Below, piece after piece: positions 10,301-17,870 of a stretch of DNA of 47,385 nucleotides. Origin of the DNA: an uncultured Clostridia bacterium (GTDB lineage: Bacteria; Bacillota; Clostridia; Christensenellales; UBA1242). Both the position numbers and the translations under genes were made by a program. How positions within the stretch are numbered: the stretch's first letter is position 1; each line of letters begins with the position of its first letter. The notes under the pieces are model-generated. The model was not told the DNA's origin. It ran no database searches and saw only the letters and a list, made by a program, of their open reading frames with translations. Location: the NCBI GenBank assembly GCA_944383685.1, contig CALWQM010000016.1, forward strand, positions 1-47,385. The letters run 5' to 3'.

Positions 10301-13300
10301 GTTTCTGTTTCGCCGTCTGGCATTGGGTAATTAACTTTTAACTCTACATTTGGCAAAACTGTGTAAACATAGTTAACATTAAATGAGAAAATCTCTTTTT
10401 CATTAAATAAATATGTTATACTTAGATTTTCGGTATTAGTTTGCTCTTCACTTACATTTGGAATTGTTATATCTTTTGTTGTTCCATCACCTGTGAATAT
10501 AAGTGAATCTATATCACTTCTTATTCCTTCTTCAATGTCGAACCACTCAGCAATCTTATCTGTTAAATTACCACTTTCCAAATTAATGTTTATTGTGTGC
10601 TGAGCATAATAATTTGTTTCATCTCTAAATTCATAAACTAAGCTTGAATCAAAGCTCTTTGTGAAATGAACAAAGAATGTAAATTCATAAACAGTATCTT
10701 CTCCAACCTTTAAAACGGCATTAATTTGTGCATCAAAATCTTCATCGGTATAAGCAACAACAAATGTCACACCGCTTGTTTTATCAATGGAAATTTTTTC
10801 TTCTGCCTTAGCTGAATTTGCTAATATTGTGTATTCAAAATTTTCTTTTATATCGGTTGTATCACCATTTTTGTAAATGCTTGTAACAAAGTCATCTAAG
10901 TTATATTTTGTTCCACTTTCAAAGGCATTGCCAGATACAACATTTTCGGTAAGTGTGTAAGTGTATCCACCGTTGACATTGAAATTGATGTCAAATACAT
11001 TTTCATAAGCTGTATATATACCAATTGAGAATGATAAGTCGTAAGGATTAGCGGCTATTGTCCTGAAAGTGAGTTCAAAATTAGTTGAACCTTCCTTTTG
11101 TTTAAACATAAAGAAATTAACGAGGCTTTCTTGCATATAAAATTCTTTACCAATAAGGTTAGCATTTTTTGTTGAGCCTTCGGCAAATGTCACTTTAACA
11201 ACTGTATCACCCTCAATAGGGGTTAATGTGGCAAAAATTCTGTCAGTTCCGTCATTGAAATCACTTGCAAGAATTTTGTATTCATCACTTAAAGTTCCAT
11301 CAACATAAGTTGAGTAAATGCTGTCTCCTTCCTTTACAAACGGAGCTAAAATTTTTTCTGTGACAGGAACCATTCCCATTTGTGAAGTAAAGTGAGCAAA
11401 CATATTGGTTTCAGGAGTTTGAGTGTCCCCACCATTATCCATTTTTAAGTCAACAAGATATTTATAATCTTTGTTTCCAACCTCAATGTTATCAACAAAA
11501 TCTTCACCTTCGGTTGAAAGAGGAGTTTCCTCTTCGCCATTCACCTTATAAACATTTGCTATATATTCTGGCGTGTTATTTAAAATAATTCTGTATATTC
11601 TTTGAGAATTAATAATTTCATTTCCAAGGCCTGTCAATATTGTTTCATAATAAGTTTTTGCAATTTTAATTTCGATAATTGCGTCTGGATTCTTAACCGA
11701 AGCACTTAAAAGTCCTGTTTCTTCGTCAAGAGTCAAGGTTATATAATCTTTCCAGTTTTCTTCACTTACAGCCACTTCTCCATTGATTGAAACTTCATAA
11801 ATTGAATAGCGTGCTGGAGCTTCAACAAATTCACCGTTTGTTTTATCCTGCAACTTAGCAAAACGTGTTTTTCCAACCGCATTTCCCGCAGCATATCCAA
11901 TGCCCATGGTTTGTTCAAAATCAATTGAAAAATAGGTTTCATTTATGTATTCTGCGCTATCATTATAAGGATATGTAACCGAGCCAAGTGAATAATTTGC
12001 AGTTATCTTAATGCGGAAATACATTTCATAGGATATAGTTCCACTTCCCATGTTTTGAGTTAAAGTAAGTTGCAAAATTGCATAAATTTCATCATCTGCA
12101 TCAACCACAGAATTAATTTTAATACTATCTTGCAAACCACTTGCTGAACCAGTTATGCTTATTAAGTCATCATAGCCATCAGTTATATCATAAACAGAAA
12201 GGTTTGCAGCTATGTTGGCGCTTGAACCAGTTGTTGATTTATAATGGAAACCAACTTCTTTTGAAGGTTCTTCACCGTCTTCATAAGTATCGACAAAGAC
12301 AACTTGTTTTGCGTCGACACCTGCTGTCATTTCTTCATAAACATCGTTTTCAACAAGGACACTTGGATTTCCAGTTATAACATCAAAGGTGTAATCATTT
12401 GTGTAAACCACATAATCAAGACCGACCTTTGTAAGTCTTGCATTCACTTTGATTATGTCAATGTTATTGCATGTGAATGTCATTTGAATATCCAAATTAA
12501 ACACTTCAAGTGAACTAACAATAAATTCTGTTGCGTTGCAAACAACGAAACGGCTGTCCGTTGATGCTTGCCATTTTTGTGAATCACTTTGAACTGGATA
12601 GTAAGTTTCACCTTCAAGCAAAATTAATTTATATCCCGTTTCATCTTCAATCAATTTATAATTTGTGTTGCTTTCACCAAAAATCTTATCAATGGTGTCA
12701 TAAGCATCTTTGCCGTAACCAATTTCAAAGGAAATTGTTGAAACTCCACTTCCCACAAAAGTTGGATTTTCTTCACCTGTGGCTGCAATAAAGTACAGAG
12801 CTTTGAAATCTCCTGTGCCTGCATTTGGCCCTGCATAAGTTAATGTGCAAGAAGATGAAATGTTTGCGCCAAGGTTTGACTCAAACACGGCGCTTTCCTT
12901 TCTTGTGATTAAAGTGCTGTCATTTTTTATCTCGATAATACCAGAAGTGGTTGTGAAGTTGAAATCGTCAAAACCTATCTTGCTGCTTTCATCCAATGAT
13001 GCACTATTCTTAACATAATTAATATAGTCTATTGCTCTATATATATCATAATATAAAGATATATCACTTCCACTTGAAGTCAATGTTGAAATATCAATAA
13101 AGTTATTGTTTTGAACTATTGCATAGTTAGGATTAATGATGAATGAAAGGGTCATCTTGAATGAGAATGTGTTTTCGGTGCCATAACTTATGGTCACATT
13201 GACCGTTTGGAAAGTTTTAACATCCGCAAAAGTCAAACTTGAACCATTAAGTGAAACAAGTTCTTTTGTTTCAGTTGAAATATTTAAGTTTCCATTACTC

Positions 13301-16300
13301 CATGAAAGAGCTTCTCCATCTTGGGTCATTATGTAACTTATTGGCAAATAAGTATTTAAGTCTAAGGTGTCATTACCAAAAACTTTAATTCTAAGTTCGC
13401 CCATTCCGTTGTCAGTTAAATAACCTTCATAATTATTTTCATAAGTTGAAAATTTATTGGTCACTTCCACATTTGCATAAATAACAAATTTAAGTTGTAT
13501 GTTAACCAAATTGTTTGCATCGGTAACATTGAATACCAAAGTGGTTTCCTGTGCAAAAGGTTTTTGAATTTTAAAGGCTTTGATTGTGTCATTGTCATAA
13601 TCAACAAGATTAATATCAGACAATTCTGTGTCAGTGTTGTAAAGTGCAATCATTCCAACACTTGGCAATGCCTCAGCTGGCCTAAACAAATCATTCAAAC
13701 TTGTGGAAGACATTTCGTTAAGATAAGAACTGTCAAGTTTAAAGTTAAGTTCAGCAGATTGCATTGGTGTGTCACTGTCCCCAATATAAACATTAATCAA
13801 ATTTGCAAGAATAATTTCATCACCTTGTTCAAGGTATTTTTCAATGGTTACTTCACCCAAATTACCTTCGGTGATGGTTGTCATTTCATCATCTTCGCCC
13901 ATCTTAGCAAACAATGTTCCGTCATATTCAATCTTAGAAACACCTTCACTTTGGATGTTGAATTGAATATCAATTGTCTCAACTTCTGCACCATCTTTTG
14001 AGTTTGCCACTGCATTCAACACTGTGTCCACTGGTTTACCACCTGTGGAAGAAAAGTTGACAATGTTGTTGTTTGAAATCATGATGTAGTTTAGTCCATT
14101 CTTTTCTTGCAACGTGTAAGAAGCAACACTTGAAACCAATATTTCCCTGCCATATTGGTCAAACATTGCAACTTGAAGCAAGTTAGACAAAGTTGAAATT
14201 GCATTTCCGCCTTGCCCATCAACAACCGGATTACCGTTCCATAAGATTGAAACTTCATCCGCCGTAACCCTAACATTGATAACTGCTGGATCGCCATCTA
14301 TATCAAGATATGGATTATCTTCTTCAAGCATAAATCTATATTGTGCATCGTTTACTGATTGGCTGTAAAGATAGAAATTGTTAAAGTTTAAGCCAGCATA
14401 ATTTAATGTTATTTGCTTTTCTCTTTCCACCTTTCCATTGTTAAATATAAGGTAAGCTGTGAAATATTCTCCTTCAACATTTGAATATGCATTTGAAATT
14501 TCAACATTTCCGCTTATGGTTACTGTGCTTGCAACCTCATTAAATTCAAAAGTTGCGTTTGAAAGAGAAATATAATCACTTTTCTTTCCATCTGCACCCC
14601 TAAACTCAATCCTAAGATTTTGAGAATTAAATAAATCTTGCATTTCGTTTAAATCGGCATTGACATCAAGACTATTAGAAAGAGTGATATTGAAATTAAA
14701 GGTATCTTTAACAGCTTCGTCATTGGTTGTGTATAACACAGAAGGAAGATAAAGCTCATAATTTTGCCCATCACCATCTTCATCATAAAGGAAGTAGTTT
14801 TCACTCACTGATGTAAGATCCAAAGTTGAGTTCATATCGCTAAACTTCAATGTTGAATCAATAACTAGTGTCCTTGCATTACTTGACAAAACAATGTCAT
14901 ATTTTCCGTCTTGCATAATAACATTACCATCTGCATCTGTTCTTACAGTCACAAAAATCAAGTAAATGTTTCCTTGGTAAGGGCCATTTGCTGTGAGCAT
15001 ACTGTCATTTAATTCATAGAGATATATGCTGTTAACACCGGCTGATGAACCAGGAATTGAAAGAATGATATCAGGATCAGTTCCGCTAACAGTGTACTCA
15101 ACTGGGGCTTTTGAAGATATAGCATTAAAATCTCCAACAAGAGAACCGCCTTCAAAGAAGAAGAAGTATCTCACAGTTTGATAAATATTATCTTCATCCA
15201 CATGGATTTGTGTTGAAAGGTCAACCGAGTCACTTATGCCTGCGTCGGAGTCATAAACAAGATTGATTGAACTTTGTTCATCCCAATATAATTCAGCTTC
15301 CACACTCATTGTGAAATCAATGTTAACAACTGGCAAATCATCAAAGGTTTGACCGGCATTCAAATAGATAACAAGTTCGCCATTCTCTTCAATAAACAAT
15401 GCTGTTTTAAATTGTTCAACATTATCTTCACTTGCTGAAATTTTGTAAGAATAGTTAGAGGCATCACTGCTGCCATTTGTGTCTGGTAAGATAAAGTAGT
15501 AAGTTCTTTGTGTTCCGTCTTCACTTATGCTCATGCGATAGTCAACACCTTCACTGTAAACCTCTTGTGTAATATTATAAGACTTTTCGCCATCTAATGT
15601 GGTTTCAACAACTTTTATAACACTTGAACCAACAATCTTAACTCCATCATTTTGCCCCATGTATGCAATACCAACATTTTTTGCATAAACAGAGTTTAAT
15701 GGGGTATTTTCGCTATCTCTAATAATAACACCAAGATTGCCGTCAAACACTGGGGAAGTTGAGGAGGAAGCAAGGTTTAAATATTTGTCAACTGTTCCTT
15801 TAAAATCGGTGTTAGTAAGTCTAAAATTATCAACTGTGACATCAACAACTTTAAGGGAAATGTCATATTTTTTGCATGCCTCTGGTTTTTCACCAAAATA
15901 TAAATTTGCCCTTTGGTTCATGGTTTCAAAGTTATCAGTCGCACTTGGGTTCTCGGCAAGATATTGGTTATATTGAGCCAAAAACTCTTTTTGATATTTT
16001 GCAGACGAAAATGTGTAAATAGTAATTTTATCACCATCTGCTTCGCTTATCTTTTCTGCTGTGAAAGTTTGAGTTTCTGGGTCAAAGGAAATGTCGTTAT
16101 AGTAAAGCGAATAGTAAAAGACCATTTTGTTTTCATCGCCGCTATAAAGTTTTTCACTTTCTTCTGGCGAGTAATCAATTTTAACTTTAAATTGTGAGCC
16201 AACAATGATGTTGTTTAATTTATTCATTTCACTGTCCGCAACGTCATAAAGGTATGCAGTTATGCTGTCAACTGGAACATCAACAGCAATATATGTTGAA

Positions 16301-16755
16301 ACAGGTTGAATCAGCCCATAAGAAGATGTCGCCTTTAAGGTTGTGATTCCACCATTGATCCAGTTTGTTTCAAGAGTCTCATTGTATGAAGAAGACAAAG
16401 TAACTTGAAAAGGGGTGTTAAGTTTAACTTTTTCAGGAACAATAATAATTCCATTGTCTATGTATCCATTTTCTGCCACACCACCGCTTAAAGAAAGTGT
16501 CACGTCATTAACCGTCACACCCGCAGTTGAAGAAGTTATGGTCATTTCAAAGTTTTCAGCAACTTCATACATACCACTTTCAGCATTATAGTTTTCATCC
16601 TGAACAAATGAAATATCATTAGGGTTTACCACTTCTTCATTTAAGTATCCCAAAAGATACATTGCCAAAGTGGTCACCCCCATCAAACCTATTATGGAAG
16701 CAATGACAATAAGAATAACTTTCCAAGTTGCTAAAACTTTTCTTTTCTTCTTCAT
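4396..16755 (-). CDS. Giant membrane-anchored surface protein, 4119 residues
   Basis: The N terminus is strongly basic (MKKKRKVLATWK) and leads into one hydrophobic helix (about 13-36), which can serve as a signal anchor and leaves about 4080 residues outside the cell. That part is rich in Thr, Ser, Asn, Asp and Tyr, has only about five Cys, and shows the alternating pattern of beta-sandwich repeats. Degenerate repeats are clearest near the C terminus (about 5,000-6,150), with recurring segments such as YTVNYYVYN, YTVTFFVYQ and YNITIFVYS. No LPXTG signal, binding module or enzyme motif is visible. Start: ATG with AAAGGGG five bases upstream and a promoter at 16793-16821. It overlaps cls by four bases. 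A role in adhesion or as a surface layer is inferred; no homologue is recognised. Confidence 0.9.
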   Translation of the reverse strand: MKKKRKVLATWKVILIVIASIIGLMGVTTLAMYLLGYLNEEVVNPNDISFVQDENYNAESGMYEVAENFEMTITSSTAGVTVNDVTLSLSGGVAENGYIDNGIIIVPEKVKLNTPFQVTLSSSYNETLETNWINGGITTLKATSSYGLIQPVSTYIAVDVPVDSITAYLYDVADSEMNKLNNIIVGSQFKVKIDYSPEESEKLYSGDENKMVFYYSLYYNDISFDPETQTFTAEKISEADGDKITIYTFSSAKYQKEFLAQYNQYLAENPSATDNFETMNQRANLYFGEKPEACKKYDISLKVVDVTVDNFRLTNTDFKGTVDKYLNLASSSTSPVFDGNLGVIIRDSENTPLNSVYAKNVGIAYMGQNDGVKIVGSSVIKVVETTLDGEKSYNITQEVYSEGVDYRMSISEDGTQRTYYFILPDTNGSSDASNYSYKISASEDNVEQFKTALFIEENGELVIYLNAGQTFDDLPVVNIDFTMSVEAELYWDEQSSINLVYDSDAGISDSVDLSTQIHVDEDNIYQTVRYFFFFEGGSLVGDFNAISSKAPVEYTVSGTDPDIILSIPGSSAGVNSIYLYELNDSMLTANGPYQGNIYLIFVTVRTDADGNVIMQDGKYDIVLSSNARTLVIDSTLKFSDMNSTLDLTSVSENYFLYDEDGDGQNYELYLPSVLYTTNDEAVKDTFNFNITLSNSLDVNADLNEMQDLFNSQNLRIEFRGADGKKSDYISLSNATFEFNEVASTVTISGNVEISNAYSNVEGEYFTAYLIFNNGKVEREKQITLNYAGLNFNNFYLYSQSVNDAQYRFMLEEDNPYLDIDGDPAVINVRVTADEVSILWNGNPVVDGQGGNAISTLSNLLQVAMFDQYGREILVSSVASYTLQEKNGLNYIMISNNNIVNFSSTGGKPVDTVLNAVANSKDGAEVETIDIQFNIQSEGVSKIEYDGTLFAKMGEDDEMTTITEGNLGEVTIEKYLEQGDEIILANLINVYIGDSDTPMQSAELNFKLDSSYLNEMSSTSLNDLFRPAEALPSVGMIALYNTDTELSDINLVDYDNDTIKAFKIQKPFAQETTLVFNVTDANNLVNIQLKFVIYANVEVTNKFSTYENNYEGYLTDNGMGELRIKVFGNDTLDLNTYLPISYIMTQDGEALSWSNGNLNISTETKELVSLNGSSLTFADVKTFQTVNVTISYGTENTFSFKMTLSFIINPNYAIVQNNNFIDISTLTSSGSDISLYYDIYRAIDYINYVKNSASLDESSKIGFDDFNFTTTSGIIEIKNDSTLITRKESAVFESNLGANISSSCTLTYAGPNAGTGDFKALYFIAATGEENPTFVGSGVSTISFEIGYGKDAYDTIDKIFGESNTNYKLIEDETGYKLILLEGETYYPVQSDSQKWQASTDSRFVVCNATEFIVSSLEVFNLDIQMTFTCNNIDIIKVNARLTKVGLDYVVYTNDYTFDVITGNPSVLVENDVYEEMTAGVDAKQVVFVDTYEDGEEPSKEVGFHYKSTTGSSANIAANLSVYDITDGYDDLISITGSASGLQDSIKINSVVDADDEIYAILQLTLTQNMGSGTISYEMYFRIKITANYSLGSVTYPYNDSAEYINETYFSIDFEQTMGIGYAAGNAVGKTRFAKLQDKTNGEFVEAPARYSIYEVSINGEVAVSEENWKDYITLTLDEETGLLSASVKNPDAIIEIKIAKTYYETILTGLGNEIINSQRIYRIILNNTPEYIANVYKVNGEEETPLSTEGEDFVDNIEVGNKDYKYLVDLKMDNGGDTQTPETNMFAHFTSQMGMVPVTEKILAPFVKEGDSIYSTYVDGTLSDEYKILASDFNDGTDRIFATLTPIEGDTVVKVTFAEGSTKNANLIGKEFYMQESLVNFFMFKQKEGSTNFELTFRTIAANPYDLSFSIGIYTAYENVFDINFNVNGGYTYTLTENVVSGNAFESGTKYNLDDFVTSIYKNGDTTDIKENFEYTILANSAKAEEKISIDKTSGVTFVVAYTDEDFDAQINAVLKVGEDTVYEFTFFVHFTKSFDSSLVYEFRDETNYYAQHTININLESGNLTDKIAEWFDIEEGIRSDIDSLIFTGDGTTKDITIPNVSEEQTNTENLSITYLFNEKEIFSFNVNYVYTVLPNVELKVNYPMPDGETETIKTVNDEAVKTEYVDNKTTINDFFNTAPNFTAKAIEKRLEINPMGQTDGAPAYSYTIGLNVTSISNVNLNVTGNTIKDMTAPGNIMNTTITTPEMPEYNFKFNLVNNSISGSVEFSITVNQVTITYNVTVSNTETVTVETNATNRTNSVENIYAEDMKNYTELTIFGNSRLLKYKYLTGISLNSYFVRFENEQNYFVYELQSTSLGVDNIEELGRSYSGYTFEGVYLTEVDAENKSGKQDAGTIFAVNPYVTNRIVLKYAGYEVSPDIANVYIQDGSTWKDMTTFTFASADIGQEKKLNIGYNLTRDTYGTEPAGKTNYSYTVALKVEFEVVADAETEFEELQAGSTYNLLSMSGFGIRNARTGELYNQTTLAENGAIDLQVYGFSDLKVEADGDELSQEAWRVHQKILAEVSNSTGINPRAGKHELNSGNSGDLTNNYISLTAIRSNDKNVNWTIRARGASNLGNFVMMKITYSTTFGEVTVQTSYNLRVKVVSSYTVQIMNDNITNAYSNAQSKEYEKGQGGHTLYMTNTAENPYIINLTDDSLTINLYSSGNNSVLVANQGGQNLGNLFTYYYAKGSAGAEFNSYEAGVNFADFGWNCVYDGEDDETKILKEASKTGSGGVNFGVKTVELGDKNYYIDAVDSYDFQIRIYFRIKSTLNPEIVGTNKSSVTEGDSVTFGTLYNTITQNNVTLTGTTADEDSANYNTEYNLYFANVPKSENEEVKVYQGKVDDGNVVSGATIIYVYNGTDGKKHATNDIDNANLPSVFDVYVNASSTSPIVVSYGGEIKTPSNQSVSEVTNPTFGKGNYQITLRGFDTYLYSKEVFAISADGIYESNFQDYYISKVNFEIDGTTVTGGTNKDKNIYTREGLWYYYDNSGTATKGTISEIANTPFSIPYFDGSYYGTSTSIEVVMVITITDGTSEAELRLNVTVNRNEPGTIKTSKILDGGTITNGDFNSASPGEVTVYNDTLQIQTTAGTSLKYAITTDTKIPDDNEQDVNNPWKTINNTRSYTHSDYVRISTEKAYTAGNTYYVHIKDVSEGGSYTIKYFDSVKEATNSNEIKSYNIGKLAAFSATNIITYNIESIAELNSSGYATRNIYTVVGYRPNESTGPLYYQQHESIQVYPYYKSISANNSTAYEYIVNNYYKVEGGNTGTADDYYVISPSGWAVNSLLNYVVYDPSFMSSSHYIGNEPWAYSFEIEGNATIDATGTITTSKGFDVKTNTIKVTIYMKVSGADGMFRDNQGLLLGTVEFYLREYSKEEETSTTEINASKGYNLLGNSLIVLNDKETLYMLGAGLTTTVKTPAQGTASPVIVVPMNTTINFGEYFGTGEANTQYRIVQENTDGAYIISNNVDSYTYDSVGSYTSTFVKSYLNSEKGLTFEYFTATVVVYDNESLDYRSYALTKGSTANSISTVLNDGGGYTYYQLKEDGSAEAKTTFDVAKEGITTYNIVAVKGSTIINYNITIFVYSDAGSKDVALTPNTTYYLSNLFGNDATTYKLSADNKNQVVPSVIFQSTNTAPQPETYYVQTESGVKKYTVNYYVYNSNSNIATSTWLKNSDFTTTKVDDKDVTTATLTLAQIKNILKVEGSEKIYALSDNNEMVEITESKSYTLERKETDAANSLTRQFFVVNTKDGVSNYTKYTVTFFVYQGETNIASSTVYTNAYRLSNLDSFVLENLGLTGTVSWFTYGGNALSSISTLTVDTDSVVDGIYKVNIVREDGQVVSSELPVFYVMIGGKYYKVTLTLYSAIITNSFNIMLNGTITAGNNNLSNYTEQINANINVTGAKSAKFYVINNNIPDGKFESGNYKLTETTTVTFPSQNLFAIRQKYLYVVTYNDGASDSTIYAIINVTFVGQNGTTEETMVSENLMFESSTDTKDFNLNLITSSVRTELGISQVEYYDDSSNIITNNILSLDDNDVENDYILKSVNVKTGTEEDGSLILTKILVLIENNIPSASEVTK

Positions 16756-16792
16756 ACCTACCCCTTTATTATTTGCTAAATTAACTAAAATA

Positions 16793-16821
16793 ATTATACC
16801 TTTTTTTTATAATTTTCGCAA
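16793..16821 (-). promoter_or_regulatory. Sigma-A promoter of the giant protein-cls operon
   Basis: Minus strand: -35 TTGCGA (16816-16821), 17-base spacer, -10 TATAAT (16793-16798). The predicted start of transcription is about 30 bases before the ATG, leaving room for the AAAGGGG ribosome binding site. Confidence 0.65.
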
Positions 16822-17109
16822 ACAAATAAAAGAATATTTATAAAATATATAAAATAATTATTTTTTATTTTTTTAGAAATTTAATTTTCAAATATTTTCT
16901 ATGCAAAAAAATAATTAAATTTTTTTATTTTAAAATATTTTTTCAACTTAAATTTTGTGGATAAGTGGATAACTTAGTCTCAAAATTTTTCAAAAAGTAA
17001 AAATTTTTTATAAAACCTTTAAAGAAATCAAATTACATTTCTTGAAAATATTTCTTACCATTTGCAGTCAAATAAGTTATCATCTTTGACACAACACTTT
17101 GATATTCCC
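16822..17109. other. AT-rich intergenic region with two adjoining DnaA boxes
   Basis: This lies between two divergent genes. It contains a perfect reversed DnaA box TGTGGATAA (16956-16964) followed directly by AGTGGATAA (16964-16972, one mismatch), which share one base. They are about 135 bases upstream of the giant-gene -35 and about 140 upstream of the opposite promoter. The rest is A/T-rich and holds no recognisable gene. Confidence 0.55.
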
Positions 17110-17138
17110 TTGACAAAACATCCATTTCAAAGTATAAT
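17110..17138 (+). promoter_or_regulatory. Perfect sigma-A promoter driving a probably leaderless transcript
   Basis: TTGACA (17110-17115), 17-base spacer, TATAAT (17133-17138). The ATG of the next gene is at 17148, only nine bases after the -10, so transcription should begin about three bases before the start codon. No ribosome binding site fits in between. Confidence 0.8.
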
Positions 17139-17147
17139 CATCCTTGT

Positions 17148-17870
17148 ATGGAAACAAATTTTGATTTACTTAACTATTTAAACTTGATAAATGAAAAATT
17201 TGGCAGCCTTTACCTTAAACAAAAATTAAATTTTTTGCCAGAAAATTTTGTTCTAACAAGCGACTTAATTAAGGAAAGACTTGCCTTAAATGAAGCAAAG
17301 AAAAATATCTCTTTGCCTAGTTTTATTTTTGAAAATAAAAAAATAATTAAAAATAATTTCAAAAATGCATTAAAAAACATAAAAAAATTTAAAAATTTAA
17401 TAAAAAATAGCAATTTTTTTGAAAATAATTTAAAAAATAAAATTTTATTCGACTTAAACCTAAGGCTTGAGCTTTTAAAATTTGATTTAAAACAATTTAA
17501 CACCACAGCCTTTAATGAGGAAGAAGCTTATAAAGAAATGTTTGCAATTAATCCAATTATAAGTGATTACCTTGACGAAAGTTTTTATCACGAAGTTGAC
17601 CTTGAAAGTTTTGTTAACAACATCAATACTTCCTATAACCCAAAGCTTCAAAAACTTTTGGAAGAGCTTAAAGAAAAAACAAAAAATAAAAAATTGCAAA
17701 TGGAAATCTCTTCAAAAAATGTGGAAATGTTGATAACTAAAACCACAAAACAAAAGGAAAACTCAAAGCTATTAGCAAAGCCTAAAACCTCACAAAAAGA
17801 GGTAAAACCATTAAAACAAACCGAAAATAAAACTATCAAAAAAATAACCAATCAAAAGGAGAAAGTATGA
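17148..17870 (+). CDS. Lys/Asn-rich protein of unknown function, 240 residues
   Basis: I do not recognise this protein. It is very rich in Lys, Asn, Phe and Leu, mainly helical by appearance, with no membrane segment. The last 60 or so residues are almost purely Lys, Thr, Gln and Asn and look disordered. No alternative in-frame ATG lies nearby, and the promoter leaves only a few bases of leader, so the ATG at 17148 is probably read from a leaderless mRNA. Its stop overlaps the start of the ABC-F gene (ATGA, 17867-17870). The ABC-F ribosome binding site lies inside its last codons, so the two are coupled. The basic tail could suit RNA or ribosome binding, but that is a guess from context. Confidence 0.75.
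   Translation: METNFDLLNYLNLINEKFGSLYLKQKLNFLPENFVLTSDLIKERLALNEAKKNISLPSFIFENKKIIKNNFKNALKNIKKFKNLIKNSNFFENNLKNKILFDLNLRLELLKFDLKQFNTTAFNEEEAYKEMFAINPIISDYLDESFYHEVDLESFVNNINTSYNPKLQKLLEELKEKTKNKKLQMEISSKNVEMLITKTTKQKENSKLLAKPKTSQKEVKPLKQTENKTIKKITNQKEKV

Noticed and set aside
13495..14001. 168-codon plus-strand frame inside the giant gene
   Set aside because: It is antisense to a long, well-supported gene and lacks a ribosome binding site. The size is explained by the codon use of the real frame.
17210..17851. Several minus-strand frames of 67-98 codons opposite the 240-residue gene
   Set aside because: They are Phe/Leu-rich shadows of a Lys/Asn-rich gene, with no start signals.
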